Assembly: GCA_038232275.1 (NCBI GenBank)
Contig: JBBSIC010000004.1
Coordinates: 28,848 to 92,847, forward strand
Reading direction: 5' to 3'
Source: DATLGB01 sp038232275
GTDB taxonomy: Bacteria; Actinomycetota; Thermoleophilia; Solirubrobacterales; Solirubrobacteraceae
Length of the DNA stretch: 64,000 nt
Positions 1-9,148 of the stretch are shown piece after piece. The position numbers were made by a program, and so were the translations under genes. The stretch's first letter is position 1. Each line of letters starts with the position of its first letter. The notes below the pieces were generated by a model. It worked only from the letters and a program-made list of their open reading frames with translations. It did no database searches and had not been told where the DNA came from.

Positions 1-735
1 GTCCAGGCCCGGCAGGAGGTCGACGAGCGGGCCGGAGGTCGCCGCACCGAGGTCGAGGTAGTAGGTCGTCCCGTCGCGGCCGTGGCGCCGGCCGAGCGCA
101 GCGCGCGCGTCACCGCCGCCGATCGACAGGCTGCGGATCGCGCTCGCCGAGAGCTCGGCGCCCGCGCGCCCGCCACCCTCGAGGAAGGTGTCGTCCGGTG
201 GGCGGATCTGCGCGACGAGCCTGTGCATCCCGTTGCTGAGGTCGAAGCCGTGCACGCGGTGCAGGATGCGCGCGAGCTCGGCCTCGTTCGCGAGCTCCCA
301 GGTCTGGCCCGAGCGGAAGCCGACGTCGCCGCTCACCTCGGCGTCCGCGGAGATCACCGGCCCGAGCTCCAGCCCGACGCCCGCCCCGGCGCCGAGATGC
401 TGGTCGTAGCTTGACGACAGGGCGATGGTGCCGTCCGAGCGCCGTTGCACGGCCCAGGTCTCGCCCCCGGACGAACGCAGGAAGAGAAACGAGCCGCCGC
501 TCGCGCGCGCATGGTCCTCGCCGGCGACGACGCAGGGCTCGAGGCCGCGACGCGCGGCGTCCGAGGCGCGGCACACGTCCCCGCCCACGATGCACAGGGC
601 CACGTGCAGCTGGTGCACGACGGCGCGCGGCAGGTCCGGCGCGGCGATCGCGGTGCCCGCGCCGGCGAGCACGAGCACGAGCAGCGCGAGCACGGCGACG
701 TACTCCGTGGTGGCCTGGCCGGTGGAGGAGCGCAC
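1..735 (-). CDS. Prepilin-like secreted/membrane-anchored protein, 3' end outside window
   Basis: An open frame of 245 codons runs from a GTG at 735 to the window edge without a stop; AGGAGA lies just before the GTG. The N-terminus reads VRSSTGQATTEYVAVLALLV and continues into one long hydrophobic helix (about residues 13-33). A short basic start, a Gly before the helix and Glu just inside it resemble type IV/TadE-type pilin leaders, so it may be assembled or anchored in the membrane by its helix. The rest (residues 35-245) is a polar extracytoplasmic domain with three cysteines early on (about residues 50, 56 and 67), not recognised. It lies 40 bases after nuoN on the same strand but has no visible link to respiration. 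The pilin reading is an inference; a plain signal-anchor protein is the alternative. Confidence 0.6.
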   Translation of the reverse strand, partial: MRSSTGQATTEYVAVLALLVLVLAGAGTAIAAPDLPRAVVHQLHVALCIVGGDVCRASDAARRGLEPCVVAGEDHARASGGSFLFLRSSGGETWAVQRRSDGTIALSSSYDQHLGAGAGVGLELGPVISADAEVSGDVGFRSGQTWELANEAELARILHRVHGFDLSNGMHRLVAQIRPPDDTFLEGGGRAGAELSASAIRSLSIGGGDARAALGRRHGRDGTTYYLDLGAATSGPLVDLLPGLD

Positions 736-775
736 GCTTCTCCTAGCCGTGGCGCTCGCAATAGTCTCCCCCCGC

Positions 776-2341
776 TCAGCCCAGCAGGGACGTCAGCGCG
801 TTGCCCGCGTCCTGGGCCACGTCGAACAGCGGCTGCGGGTAGACGCCGAAGAAGATGATCGCGGCCGCGCACACCACCGCGACGCCGAGCGCGAGCGGGT
901 GGCCGCCGCCGCGCGCCGCGGCCGCGCCGCCGCCCGCCGGCAGCTCGCCTGCGCCGCCCGCCATCACCGGCCGGCCGGCCGGCGTGGTCCGCTGCAGGCG
1001 GGTGTCCTCGCTGCCCGCCCAGATCGCCGCGACGACGCGCAGGTAGTAGGCGAGCGACATGGCGGAGCCGAGCACGATGAAGACCGCGAGCCACGCGTAG
1101 CCGTTGTCGACGGCCGCGTCGATCAGGTAGATCTTGCCGAAGAAGCCGACCGTCGCCGGGAAGCCGGCCAGGGCGAGCATGGAGATCGTCATCGCCCAGG
1201 CGAGCGCGGGATTCTCCGTGCTCAGGCCGTTGAGGGCGGAGAGGTCGTCGCCGCGGTCGGTGGCGCGCTCGCGGGCCACGATCACGCCGAAGGCCGCCAG
1301 GTTCATCAGCAGGTAGGCGGCGAGGTAGAAGACCGTGGCGGCGACGCCGAGCTTGGTGGCGACGACGACGCCGGCGAGCAGGTAGCCGGCCTGCGCCACC
1401 GAGGAGTAGGCGAGCAGGCGCTTGAGCGAGGACTGGCCGAGCGCACCGACGTTGCCGACGACGATCGTGATCGCCGCGAGGACCGCGAGGATCGGCGCCC
1501 AGGTGTCGAAGGCCGAGATCAGCGCCACGTCGAAAAAGCGCAGGATCACGCCGAACGCGGCGGCCTTGGTCGCCACCGCCATGAAGGCGGTGATCGGGGT
1601 GGGCGCGCCCTCGTAGACGTCGGGCGTCCACTGGTGAAACGGGGCGACGGACGCCTTGAAGGCCAGGCCGGTCACGACCAGGGCGACGCCGGTGAGCAGC
1701 AGGACGTCGTGGTTGAAGCCCGAGGCGTCCAGCGAGGAGGCGATCGCGTTGTACCCCGTCGCGCCGGTCGCCCCGTAGACGAACGCCAGGCCGTAGACCA
1801 GCGTCGCCGAGCCGACCGAGCCGATGATCAGGTACTTCAGGCCGGACTCGAGCGAGGTGGCGCGTCGCAGCTCGCTCGCGCACAGCACGTAGAGCGGGAT
1901 CGACAGCAGCTCGAAGCCGATGAACAGCGCCACCAGGTCCGTCGCGCCCGCGAGCACGACCATGCCCATGATCGAGGACAGCAGGAGCGCGTGGAACTCC
2001 CCGTGGCCGGCGTCCTCGGCGGCGGCGGAGCCGATCGCGAGCGCCACGGCGGCGATCGCGCCCGCGCAGAAGATCACGGTGAGCGCGAGCGTGAGGTCGT
2101 CGATGCGCATCGCGCCGGCGATGACGGCCGTGTTGGTGTCCCACTGCGAGACGCACAGGCCGATCGCCGTGACGAGGGTGAGGACCGTGAGCCCCGGCAC
2201 GACGCCGGTGCGCACCAGCCGGCTGCGCATGAGGCCGGCGAGCAGGACGACGACAGCGCCGACGCCGAGCGCGATCAGCGGGGAGATCGCCGCGAAGTCG
2301 ATGTGCGGGCCCTTGACGGTCCCGGCGGCGAAGCCGTTCAC
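776..2341 (-). CDS. nuoN: NADH-quinone oxidoreductase subunit N
   Basis: A 521-residue antiporter-like membrane subunit of Complex I that takes part in proton pumping in the cytoplasmic membrane. The protein is almost wholly hydrophobic helices and carries the family signature around FELLSIPLYVLCASELRR, the discontinuous-helix region GLAFKASVAPFHQWTPDVYEG, and later QSSLKRLLAYSSVAQAGY with the conserved lysine. The start is a GTG at 2341 that overlaps the nuoM stop (GTGA), so translation is coupled. Length fits NuoN (about 480-520). A Gly/Ala-rich loop of some 25 residues near the C-terminus (AGGAGELPAGGG) is longer than usual. It is the last gene of the nuoJKLMN block. Confidence 0.96.
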   Translation of the reverse strand: MNGFAAGTVKGPHIDFAAISPLIALGVGAVVVLLAGLMRSRLVRTGVVPGLTVLTLVTAIGLCVSQWDTNTAVIAGAMRIDDLTLALTVIFCAGAIAAVALAIGSAAAEDAGHGEFHALLLSSIMGMVVLAGATDLVALFIGFELLSIPLYVLCASELRRATSLESGLKYLIIGSVGSATLVYGLAFVYGATGATGYNAIASSLDASGFNHDVLLLTGVALVVTGLAFKASVAPFHQWTPDVYEGAPTPITAFMAVATKAAAFGVILRFFDVALISAFDTWAPILAVLAAITIVVGNVGALGQSSLKRLLAYSSVAQAGYLLAGVVVATKLGVAATVFYLAAYLLMNLAAFGVIVARERATDRGDDLSALNGLSTENPALAWAMTISMLALAGFPATVGFFGKIYLIDAAVDNGYAWLAVFIVLGSAMSLAYYLRVVAAIWAGSEDTRLQRTTPAGRPVMAGGAGELPAGGGAAAARGGGHPLALGVAVVCAAAIIFFGVYPQPLFDVAQDAGNALTSLLG

Positions 2342-3825
2342 GGCACCGACCTCACGCCCGTGAGGACCGCCGACGCGTTGCCGCCGACCGCCTGCTCGCT
2401 GTCGCGCAGCGCGGGCTGGGGGTAGAAGCCGAACGCGAGGATGGCCGCGACGAGCGGCACGAGCACGAACCGGTCGGGCCATGTGAGGTCGCCGCCGGCG
2501 ACGCGCGGTCCGGCCCGGTTGTGGAAGGTCCGGATGTAGGCGCGCAGGACGTAGACCGACGCCAGCGCGACGCCCGTGAAGGCGACGCACGCGAGCACGA
2601 CGTACGCCTTGAACGCGCCGAGCAGGATGAAGAACTCGCCGGCGAAGTTCGCCGAGCCCGGGATGGCGAGCGTCGCGAAGGCCACGATCAGCGCCAGCGT
2701 CGCGATGACCGGACCGCGGAAGGCCAGCCCGCCGAGGTCCCGGATGTCCTCCGAGCCGCCGGCGCGCTCGCTGGCCAGCAGCACGATGAAGAAGAAGGGC
2801 AGCACGACGAGGCCGTGGTTGACCGCCTGCAGGATGCTTCCCTGAACGCCCTCGGGTCGCAGCGAGAAGATCCCGAGCGTGATGAAGGCCAGCTGCGCCA
2901 GCGACGAGTAGCCGAGGATCAGGCGCAGGTTGGTCTGCGTGAACGCCATCGCCGACCCGTAGATGATGCCCCCGACCGAGAGCAGCATGAGCACCAGTTG
3001 GAAGTCGAGTGTCGCGTCCGGAAACAGCGGGAGCGCGATGCGCAGGAACCCGTAGGCGGCGACCTTCGACAACACGGCGGAGAAGACGGCGATCGCGGGC
3101 ATCGGCATCTGCCGGTAGGCGTCCGGCATCCAGCCGTGCACCAGCAGGGCCGGCATCTTGATCAAAAAGGCGAGCGCGAAGCCGGCGAAGATCACGCGCT
3201 GGGTGCCCGGGCTCAGATGGACCTTGGCCAGGTCCGCCAGCACGAACGTGATCGAGCCGCCGGACGCCTGCGCGGTGAGCGTCGCCGTCGCGACCGCGGC
3301 CGCGAGCATCAGCAGCGAGCCGACGAGCGTGTAGATCATCATCTTCAGCGTCGCCGGGCGGCGGTCCGGGCCGCCCCAGCCGAGCAGCAGGAACAGAAAC
3401 GGCACGAGCATCAGGTCGAAGAAGAAGACGAACAGCGCGAGGTCCTGCGCCAGAAACGCGCCGAGCACGGCCGTCTCGGCCAGCGCCATGTGGAAGGCCC
3501 ACAGGCGCGGGCGGGGCTGCGGGCGCACGAGCGTCCACACCGCCGTCACCGCGAACAGCAGCGCCGTCAGGCCGACGAGCCACAGGTTCAGCCCGTCGAC
3601 GCCGAGCTTGAAGTGGATGCCGAGCGCCGGGATCCAGTCGTCGTCGGTGACGTACTGCAGGCCCCGCTGCGCGTGGTCGAAGTCCAGCACCAGCGCGACC
3701 GCGAACGCGAGCGCGACCAGGGTGCCGGCGAGCGCGAGCGGCGCGGCGGCGCGCGGGGGCGCCACGGCGCCGATCGCCGCAAACGCGATCGGCGCGAGGA
3801 GCAGGAGGGCGAGGTGGATCGTCAC
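2338..3825 (-). CDS. nuoM: NADH-quinone oxidoreductase subunit M
   Basis: A 495-residue antiporter-like proton-pumping subunit of the Complex I membrane arm. Recognisable features are GVDGLNLWLVGLTALL near residue 70, the conserved Glu region FHMALAETAVLGAF, PALLVHGWMPDAYRQMPMP in the middle and LRLILGYSSLAQLAF after it. The start is a GTG at 3825 overlapping the nuoL stop; the reading frame upstream belongs to nuoL in another frame, so no longer start is sensible. Length is normal for NuoM. It sits between nuoL and nuoN with 4-base overlaps at both ends, so it must be made from the same transcript. Confidence 0.96.
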   Translation of the reverse strand: MTIHLALLLLAPIAFAAIGAVAPPRAAAPLALAGTLVALAFAVALVLDFDHAQRGLQYVTDDDWIPALGIHFKLGVDGLNLWLVGLTALLFAVTAVWTLVRPQPRPRLWAFHMALAETAVLGAFLAQDLALFVFFFDLMLVPFLFLLLGWGGPDRRPATLKMMIYTLVGSLLMLAAAVATATLTAQASGGSITFVLADLAKVHLSPGTQRVIFAGFALAFLIKMPALLVHGWMPDAYRQMPMPAIAVFSAVLSKVAAYGFLRIALPLFPDATLDFQLVLMLLSVGGIIYGSAMAFTQTNLRLILGYSSLAQLAFITLGIFSLRPEGVQGSILQAVNHGLVVLPFFFIVLLASERAGGSEDIRDLGGLAFRGPVIATLALIVAFATLAIPGSANFAGEFFILLGAFKAYVVLACVAFTGVALASVYVLRAYIRTFHNRAGPRVAGGDLTWPDRFVLVPLVAAILAFGFYPQPALRDSEQAVGGNASAVLTGVRSVP

Positions 3826-5831
3826 TGGGCGCTGATCAAAAAGTAGAGGGCGAGGGCCGTGAGGCCCCCGAGGAGCAGCGCGGCGTAGGCGCGCAGGAAG
3901 CCGGACTGGATCGCCCGGACGGCGGCCGACCCGGCGCGCACGACGCCGCTGGTGCCGCCGACGAGCAGGCCGTTGACGACCAGGCGCTCGAACGTGTTGG
4001 CGGCGAAGCGCCCGAACCACGCGGACGGCCGCACGACGACGACCTCGATCAGCTCGTCGAAGTACCACTTGTTGGCGAGGAACGCGTGCAGCGGCGCGAG
4101 GCGCGCGCGCAGCAGCCCGGGCGCCGTCCGCTGCTTGACCCACAGGCGGTAGGCGAGCCCGATGCCCGCCAGCGCCAGCGCCGCGCCCACGACCAGGCCG
4201 ATCCACTGCGAGCTCGTGGACGGCTCGAGCGCGCCGTAGAAGCGCGAGTCGGCGAACGTCGGCTCGAGGAACGTGTGGACGACGTCGGTCACGCCCGGGA
4301 GCTGCAGGGCGCCGAGGCCGAGCGCGCCGAGCGCCAGCGCGCCCATCGCGACCTTCATGGCCGGCTCGCGCTCGGCGATGTGGTGCTCCGGGCCGGGGAA
4401 GCCGACGTCGGAGTCCTCCTCCTCGCCGGTCGCCGGGTTCACCGGCACGTCGTGGTGGACCAGGTGGCCGTGGATGAGCCCGGCGGCCTCGGGCACGGGC
4501 TCGTTGTGAAAGGCGCGGAAGATCATGCGGAACGTGTAGACGCCGGTCATGAAGGAGCCGAGGTAGCCGATCACGCCGAGCACGGCGTGAAAGCCGCCGC
4601 GCTCGAACTCCAGCGCGATGATCTCGTCCTTGGAGAACAGGCCGGAGAAGGGCGGGACGCCGGCGAGCGCCAACCCGCCGATGATCATGCAGCCGTAGGT
4701 GAACGGCATCGCCTTGCGGAAGCCGCCCATCTTGTCGAGGTCCTGCAGGCCGCCCATCGCGCTGATCACCGAGCCGGCCGCCATGAACAACAGCGCCTTG
4801 AAGAAGGCGTGGGTCAGCAGGTGGAACATGCCCGCGGCGTAGGCGGCGCTCGAGACGGCCATGATCATGTAGCCGATCTGGGACATCGTCGAGTACGCGA
4901 TCACGCGCTTGAGATCGGTCACCACCAGCGCGATCGTGGCGGCGATCAGCAGCGTGGCGGCGCCGATCACCGCGCCCACGTCGGCGGCCAGCGGCGCCTG
5001 CTCGAACAGCGGGTACATGCGGGCGATCAGGTAGACACCGGCCGTGACCATGGTCGCCGCGTGGATCAGCGCGGAGACGGGCGTCGGGCCCTCCATGGCG
5101 TCCGGGAGCCAGGTGTGCAGCGGGACCTGCGCGGACTTGGCGAAGGCGCCGACCAACAGCAGCACGCAGCCCGCCACCAGGTCCCCGTCGTTGCGCGTGA
5201 ACGTCTCGTTCGTGCGCTCGAAGGCCTTGACGAAGTCGAGCGTGTGCAGGTGCTTGAAGAGAAAGTAGGTGCCGAGCACGAGGCCGATGTCGCCGACCAC
5301 GTTGATGACGAACGCCTTGATGCCGGCCTTCGTCGCCGTCGTGCGCCGGTAGTAGAAGGAGATCAGCAGATACGACGCGGCGCCGACGAACGCCCAGCCG
5401 ACGATCAGCACCAGGAAGTTGCCCGCCAGGACCAGGAGCAACATGCTGAACACGAAGAAGTTCATGTAGGCGAAGAACCGCGAGAAGCCCTTGTCGGAGG
5501 CCATGTAGGCCGTCGAGTAGAGGTGGATCAGCGTCGAGACGCCCGTCACCACGAGGCACATGAAGATGCTCAGCGGGTCCAGCAGCAGGGTCAGCTCGGC
5601 GTCGACGCCGACGGACTTCGCGTAGTCCCAGCCGACCGCCACCACCTGGCGCTGATCCGCGGGCAGGCTCTGCAGCTTCAGCAGGGCGAGCACGGAGCAC
5701 ACGAAGGCGCCGGCGATCGCCGCCGTCCCGATCGCGCCGTGCGCGCGCGCCGGCAGCCGCTTCCACGTGAGGGCGATCACGGCCGTGCCGGCGAGCGGGA
5801 AGCCGAGGATCAGCCAGCCGTACAGGCTCAC
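3822..5831 (-). CDS. nuoL: NADH-quinone oxidoreductase subunit L
   Basis: The largest membrane subunit (669 residues), the distal proton pump with the long lateral helix. The N-terminal half shows LTLLLDPLSIFMCLVVTGVS, the lysine motif SAQVPLHTWLPDAMEGPTPV and LKRVIAYSTMSQIGYM. After about residue 430 there is a soluble loop rich in His, Glu and Asp (GHLVHHDVPVNPATGEEEDS), a common place for length variation, followed by the final helices. The start is GTG at 5831 overlapping the nuoK stop (GTGA). Length is typical (610-680). Confidence 0.97.
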   Translation of the reverse strand: MSLYGWLILGFPLAGTAVIALTWKRLPARAHGAIGTAAIAGAFVCSVLALLKLQSLPADQRQVVAVGWDYAKSVGVDAELTLLLDPLSIFMCLVVTGVSTLIHLYSTAYMASDKGFSRFFAYMNFFVFSMLLLVLAGNFLVLIVGWAFVGAASYLLISFYYRRTTATKAGIKAFVINVVGDIGLVLGTYFLFKHLHTLDFVKAFERTNETFTRNDGDLVAGCVLLLVGAFAKSAQVPLHTWLPDAMEGPTPVSALIHAATMVTAGVYLIARMYPLFEQAPLAADVGAVIGAATLLIAATIALVVTDLKRVIAYSTMSQIGYMIMAVSSAAYAAGMFHLLTHAFFKALLFMAAGSVISAMGGLQDLDKMGGFRKAMPFTYGCMIIGGLALAGVPPFSGLFSKDEIIALEFERGGFHAVLGVIGYLGSFMTGVYTFRMIFRAFHNEPVPEAAGLIHGHLVHHDVPVNPATGEEEDSDVGFPGPEHHIAEREPAMKVAMGALALGALGLGALQLPGVTDVVHTFLEPTFADSRFYGALEPSTSSQWIGLVVGAALALAGIGLAYRLWVKQRTAPGLLRARLAPLHAFLANKWYFDELIEVVVVRPSAWFGRFAANTFERLVVNGLLVGGTSGVVRAGSAAVRAIQSGFLRAYAALLLGGLTALALYFLISAQ

Positions 5832-6127
5832 CCTTGGAGCTCCCGGAGCTCGTCCACGTCGACGGGCAGCTTGCGCCGGTAGATCGCCACGATCAGGCCG
5901 AGGCCGACGGCCACCTCGCAGGCCGCGACCACCATGACGACGACCGCGAAGATCTGGCCGTCCTGGTTGCCCTGGGCGCGCGAGAAGGCGACCAGCGCGA
6001 GGTTCGCGGCGTTGAGCATCAGCTCGAGGCAGAGCAGGATCACGAGCGGGCTGCGGCGGACGAGGATGCCGCCGGCGCCGATGCAGAAGACGACCGCGGA
6101 GACCAGCAGGTACCAGGTGGTGCTCAT
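5828..6127 (-). CDS. nuoK: NADH-quinone oxidoreductase subunit K
   Basis: A 99-residue protein with three membrane helices, the expected size for NuoK. The second helix carries VILLCLELMLNAANLALVAF, with the buried glutamate that links the quinone site to the antiporter subunits; the second conserved glutamate is in VVAACEVAVGLGLIVAIYRR. Translation starts at the ATG at 6127, whose last two bases overlap the nuoJ stop (ATGA). The C-terminus ends in a short charged tail, PVDVDELRELQG. Confidence 0.97.
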   Translation of the reverse strand: MSTTWYLLVSAVVFCIGAGGILVRRSPLVILLCLELMLNAANLALVAFSRAQGNQDGQIFAVVVMVVAACEVAVGLGLIVAIYRRKLPVDVDELRELQG

Positions 6128-6750
6128 CGCTTGGGCGAGCCCCCGGACTCCAGCTGGGCGCCCGCCTCGTGCTCGTCGATCGTGCCGGTGCGCACAGTCG
6201 ACGAGAACAGGTCGCCGACGCTGACCGTCCCGGCCGGCTCCAGGCCCTCGCGCCGGCGGGCCAGGATGACCGCGCCCACGGCCGCCACCAGCAGCAGGAA
6301 GGAGGCGACCTCGAAGGCGAGCAAATAGCGGGTGAGCAGCAGCTTGCCGAGCTCCGCGGGGGAGCCGAAGCCCGGGAAGAACCCCGTCCCCTGCTTGTCC
6401 AGGACGGTCAGGCCGGAGCCGAGGACCGCGATGAACAGCTCGACCATCAGCGCGCCGGCGAACGCCCACGCGGTCCAGTGCAGGCCGGGGCCGGGATTGG
6501 GGCCGACGGAGTGATCGACGCGGCCGACGTAGGCCGACACGAAGACGTAGAGCACCATGATCGCTCCGGCGTAGACCACGACCTGGGCCGCCGCGACGAA
6601 CTCCGCCCGCAACAGGAGGAAGAGGGCGGCCAGGCAGAGCAGGTGCGTGACGAGCGCCAGCACCGAGTAGAACGGGTTCCGGAGGGCGACCGTGCCACCC
6701 GCCCCTGCGATGGCACCGATCGCGGCGATGAAGAAGACGACCTCGGCCAT
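6124..6750 (-). CDS. nuoJ: NADH-quinone oxidoreductase subunit J
   Basis: A 208-residue membrane subunit with five predicted helices. The family segment NPFYSVLALVTHLLCLAALFLLLRAEFVAAAQVVVYAGAIMVLYVFV is read across residues 24-70 and includes the conserved FxAAxQxxxYxGAxMVLxxFV pattern of helix 3. The C-terminal 35 residues after the last helix (from ILARRREGLEPAGT) are a cytoplasmic tail that is not part of the core fold. It is the first gene of the separate nuoJ-N block and so needs either its own promoter or readthrough. Confidence 0.95.
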   Translation of the reverse strand: MAEVVFFIAAIGAIAGAGGTVALRNPFYSVLALVTHLLCLAALFLLLRAEFVAAAQVVVYAGAIMVLYVFVSAYVGRVDHSVGPNPGPGLHWTAWAFAGALMVELFIAVLGSGLTVLDKQGTGFFPGFGSPAELGKLLLTRYLLAFEVASFLLLVAAVGAVILARRREGLEPAGTVSVGDLFSSTVRTGTIDEHEAGAQLESGGSPKR

Positions 6751-6762
6751 GCGAGGGCCGCA

Positions 6763-6768
6763 ATCCTA
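6763..6768 (-). promoter_or_regulatory. Possible -10 box in front of nuoJ
   Basis: On the minus strand TAGGAT lies 13 bases before the nuoJ ATG, a reasonable -10 box for a short-leader transcript. No convincing -35 sequence is seen 17 bases upstream. It matters because nuoJ-N is detached from nuoA-I and would need its own start of transcription. Confidence 0.3.
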
Positions 6769-6816
6769 CGGGGGGCGACGGGTCGGCGCGGTCCCGTTCG
6801 TCAGACTGATGCGCTG

Positions 6817-6969
6817 ATGCTCCGCGACCTCGGCCTCCTGGCGCTCGTCTTCGTCGCCGTCACCGCCCTCGCGGAGGCGCTCGGCGCCGCCAATCTGGGC
6901 ACCGCCGCGACGCTCGGGCAGATCGCCTTCATCGTGGCGCTCGGTGCCGTCCTGGTCCGCCGCCGGTGA
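6817..6969 (+). CDS. Small two-helix membrane protein, unknown function
   Basis: A 50-residue frame starting with ATG (MLRDLGLLALVFVAVTALAE) encodes two hydrophobic stretches, residues 5-18 and 29-46, joined by a polar turn EALGAANLGTAATLGQ, and ends in VRRR. It is divergent from nuoJ and shares a 66-base gap with it. Pattern, tidy ends and an Arg-rich inside tail favour a genuine small membrane protein; I have no family for it. No ribosome-binding site stands out. Confidence 0.5.
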   Translation: MLRDLGLLALVFVAVTALAEALGAANLGTAATLGQIAFIVALGAVLVRRR

Positions 6970-7012
6970 TGCGCCCGCGTCGACTTGACGCTGGGGCGTC
7001 GTCGGCGGCCGG

Positions 7013-7288
7013 CTAGAGGAAGCTGCCGCCGGGCGGGATGACCCAGAGCTTCTGGGCCATCTCGGTGGCTTGCGCGCCGACGTCGGAGACCGTCTCGGCC
7101 CCGGCCGCCTCCATCCCGCGGGCCAGGTCGCTCCAGGCGCGGGCGACGGGCGCGATCTTGGCCGTCGGGCCCCAGCCCACGGCGGCGGACAGCTCCTCGC
7201 CGCGGGCGCGCACCTCCTCGAGGGTCATCTCGCCGAAGCTCTTCGACTGCCGGTTGACCGACACGGGCCGGGTGAGCGCGTCCTCCAT
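7013..7288 (-). CDS. Conserved small soluble protein, unknown function
   Basis: A 91-residue frame from an ATG at 7288. It has no membrane segment or signal peptide and is mostly helical, with KSFGEMTLEEVRARGEELSA at residues 17-35 and RAWSDLARGMEAAGAETVSD in the second half, ending KLWVIPPGGSFL. The size and the strongly conserved-looking ends suggest a real gene. It follows the ABC transporter genes on the same strand after 32 bases, so it could be co-transcribed with them. Function not recognised. Confidence 0.6.
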   Translation of the reverse strand: MEDALTRPVSVNRQSKSFGEMTLEEVRARGEELSAAVGWGPTAKIAPVARAWSDLARGMEAAGAETVSDVGAQATEMAQKLWVIPPGGSFL

Positions 7289-7320
7289 CGGTCTGACACG
7301 GTAGCTCGACCTCGGCTGAC

Positions 7321-8088
7321 TCAGCGCCCCGCCGCGCGGCGGTAGCGCGCGACGGCCAGCGGCGCGAAGATCACGAGGACCACGAGGCACCAGGCGAACG
7401 CCCCCCAGACGTTGTCGCCTGCCGGCGCGCCGATCCACAAGGAGCGCATCGCGTTGACCACGATCGTGAACGGATTGACGTCCGCGAACGCTCGCAGGAC
7501 ATCCGGCATGCCCTCTGTGGGCACGAAGGCCGAGGAGATGAAGGTCAGCGGGAAGACGGCGATGAACCCGACCGAGTTGGCCGCCTCGGGGGAGGAGACC
7601 AGCAGTCCGAGCAGCGCGAAGACCCAGGAGAAGGCGTAGCCGAAGAACAGCAGCAGCCCGACCCCGGCCAGGATCTCGCCGACGCTTGAGTGGAAGGAGA
7701 AGCCGATGATCAGCCCGGTGACGAGCAGGATCACGACCGACAGGAGGTTGGTGACGACGTCGGCGAGGGTCCGCCCGGCGAGCACCGCCGCGCGCGCCAT
7801 GGGCAGCGACCGGAAGCGGTCGATCAGGCCCTTGTGGACATCCTCGTTGAGGCCGAGCGCGGTCACGAACCCGCCGAAGGCGACGTTCTGCACGATGATC
7901 CCCGGAATCAGGAAGTCCGCGTAGTCCGAGAAGCCCGGCGTCTCGATCGCGCCGCCGAAGACGTAGACGAACAGCAGCGCGAACATCACCGGCTGGACGG
8001 TGAAGGCGAGCAGCAGCTCGGGGGCGCGCGTGATGCGCACGAGGTTGCGCTCGGCGATGATCAGGGTGTCGCTGACGAGCCGCCTCAT
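7321..8088 (-). CDS. ABC-2 type transporter permease (DrrB-like)
   Basis: A 255-residue membrane protein of the daunorubicin-resistance permease type. It opens with a cytoplasmic stretch MRRLVSDTLIIAERNLVRITRAP and has six hydrophobic segments; the family pattern SLPMARAAVLAGRTLADVV and the late PLTFISSAFVPTEGMP are clear. It starts at an ATG overlapping the stop of the ATPase gene (ATGA), so the two are coupled and must form one exporter. Such pairs export hydrophobic compounds or lipids; the substrate cannot be told from sequence. Confidence 0.9.
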   Translation of the reverse strand: MRRLVSDTLIIAERNLVRITRAPELLLAFTVQPVMFALLFVYVFGGAIETPGFSDYADFLIPGIIVQNVAFGGFVTALGLNEDVHKGLIDRFRSLPMARAAVLAGRTLADVVTNLLSVVILLVTGLIIGFSFHSSVGEILAGVGLLLFFGYAFSWVFALLGLLVSSPEAANSVGFIAVFPLTFISSAFVPTEGMPDVLRAFADVNPFTIVVNAMRSLWIGAPAGDNVWGAFAWCLVVLVIFAPLAVARYRRAAGR

Positions 8089-9053
8089 GCCGCCGTCTCC
8101 TCCTGCGGCTCGGGGATCTCCGCCACGCGGCCGGTGAGCGTCAGGAACACGTCGTCCAGGGTCGGGCGGCGCAGGACGAGATCGTCGACCTCGACGCCGG
8201 CGTCCCTGAGCCGCAGCACCGCCTCGACGATCGCGCCGGTGCGCTGGCGCACCGCCACCTCGACCCGCATGTCGGTGACCGCCGGCGGCGCGTCGCCCAT
8301 CCCGGCCAGGGCCTCGACGGCCCGCGGCGCATCCTCCGCGCGAGTCAGCGTCACGTCGAGGCGCTCGCCGCCGACCCGGTCCTTGAGCTCGTCCGACGTG
8401 CCCGTGGCGATCACCTTCCCGTGGTCGATGACGGCGATGCGATGCGCGAGGCGATCGGCCTCGTCGAGGTACTGGGTGGTCAGCAGCACGGTCCTGCCCT
8501 CGGCCACCAGCTCCTCGATCGTCCGCCACAGCTCCAGCCGGCTGCGCGGGTCCAGGCCCGTGGTCGGCTCGTCGAGGAAGAGGACCGGCGGCTTGGCGAC
8601 GAGGGCGGCGGCGAGGTCCAGCCGCCGGCGCATGCCCCCGGAATACGTTTTTGCGGGGCGGTGGGCGGCGTCGGCGAGGTCGAAGCGCTCGATCAGCTCC
8701 GTCCCCCGGTCCTTGGCGGGCTTGCGCGGCATCCCGTACAGGCGCCCGACCATGGTCAGGTTCTCGAGGCCCGTCAGGTTCTCGTCGATCGCCGCGTACT
8801 GGCCGGCCAGGCCGATCCGGTGGCGCAGGGCCACGTCGTCGGCGACGACGTCGAGCCCCGCGACGCGGGCGGTGCCGGAGTCCGGCTTGAGCAGGGTGGT
8901 CAGGACGCGTACGGCGGTCGTCTTCCCGGCCCCGTTGGGGCCGAGCAGCCCGAGCACGGTGCCCTGCTCGGCCTCCAGGTCGACGCCGTCGAGGGCGCGC
9001 ACGTCGCCGAAGGACTTGACCAGGCCGGTCACGCTGATGGCTGCTTCACGCAT
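8085..9053 (-). CDS. ABC transporter ATP-binding protein (DrrA-like)
   Basis: A 322-residue ATPase for the exporter encoded by the next gene. Walker A is GPNGAGKT (about residue 39), the signature is YSGGMRRRLD, Walker B VLFLDEPTTGLDPRSR, and the switch histidine follows in TTQYLDEADRLAHR. After residue 230 comes the DrrA-type C-terminal extension ending TLDDVFLTLTGRVAE, which marks the daunorubicin/doxorubicin subfamily rather than a plain ABC ATPase. Start ATG at 9053. Confidence 0.93.
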   Translation of the reverse strand: MREAAISVTGLVKSFGDVRALDGVDLEAEQGTVLGLLGPNGAGKTTAVRVLTTLLKPDSGTARVAGLDVVADDVALRHRIGLAGQYAAIDENLTGLENLTMVGRLYGMPRKPAKDRGTELIERFDLADAAHRPAKTYSGGMRRRLDLAAALVAKPPVLFLDEPTTGLDPRSRLELWRTIEELVAEGRTVLLTTQYLDEADRLAHRIAVIDHGKVIATGTSDELKDRVGGERLDVTLTRAEDAPRAVEALAGMGDAPPAVTDMRVEVAVRQRTGAIVEAVLRLRDAGVEVDDLVLRRPTLDDVFLTLTGRVAEIPEPQEETAA

Positions 9054-9148
9054 GTCGGCAGCGTACGGACCGTTCAGGACAGGACTTGACCGCGATGTGA
9101 ACGCGGCCCGTTTCGCGCGCGCCAGGACAATCGGCTCTTCGAGGCGGG

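Noticed and set aside
354..2425. Long open frames on both strands opposite nuoN/nuoM (up to 666 codons)
   Set aside because: High-GC shadow frames: Arg/Asp/Glu-rich nonsense without domains, antisense to well-supported nuo genes.
4086..5882. 598-codon plus-strand frame opposite nuoL
   Set aside because: Composition (His, Arg, Asp, Gln repeats) mirrors the complement of NuoL codons; no recognisable fold.
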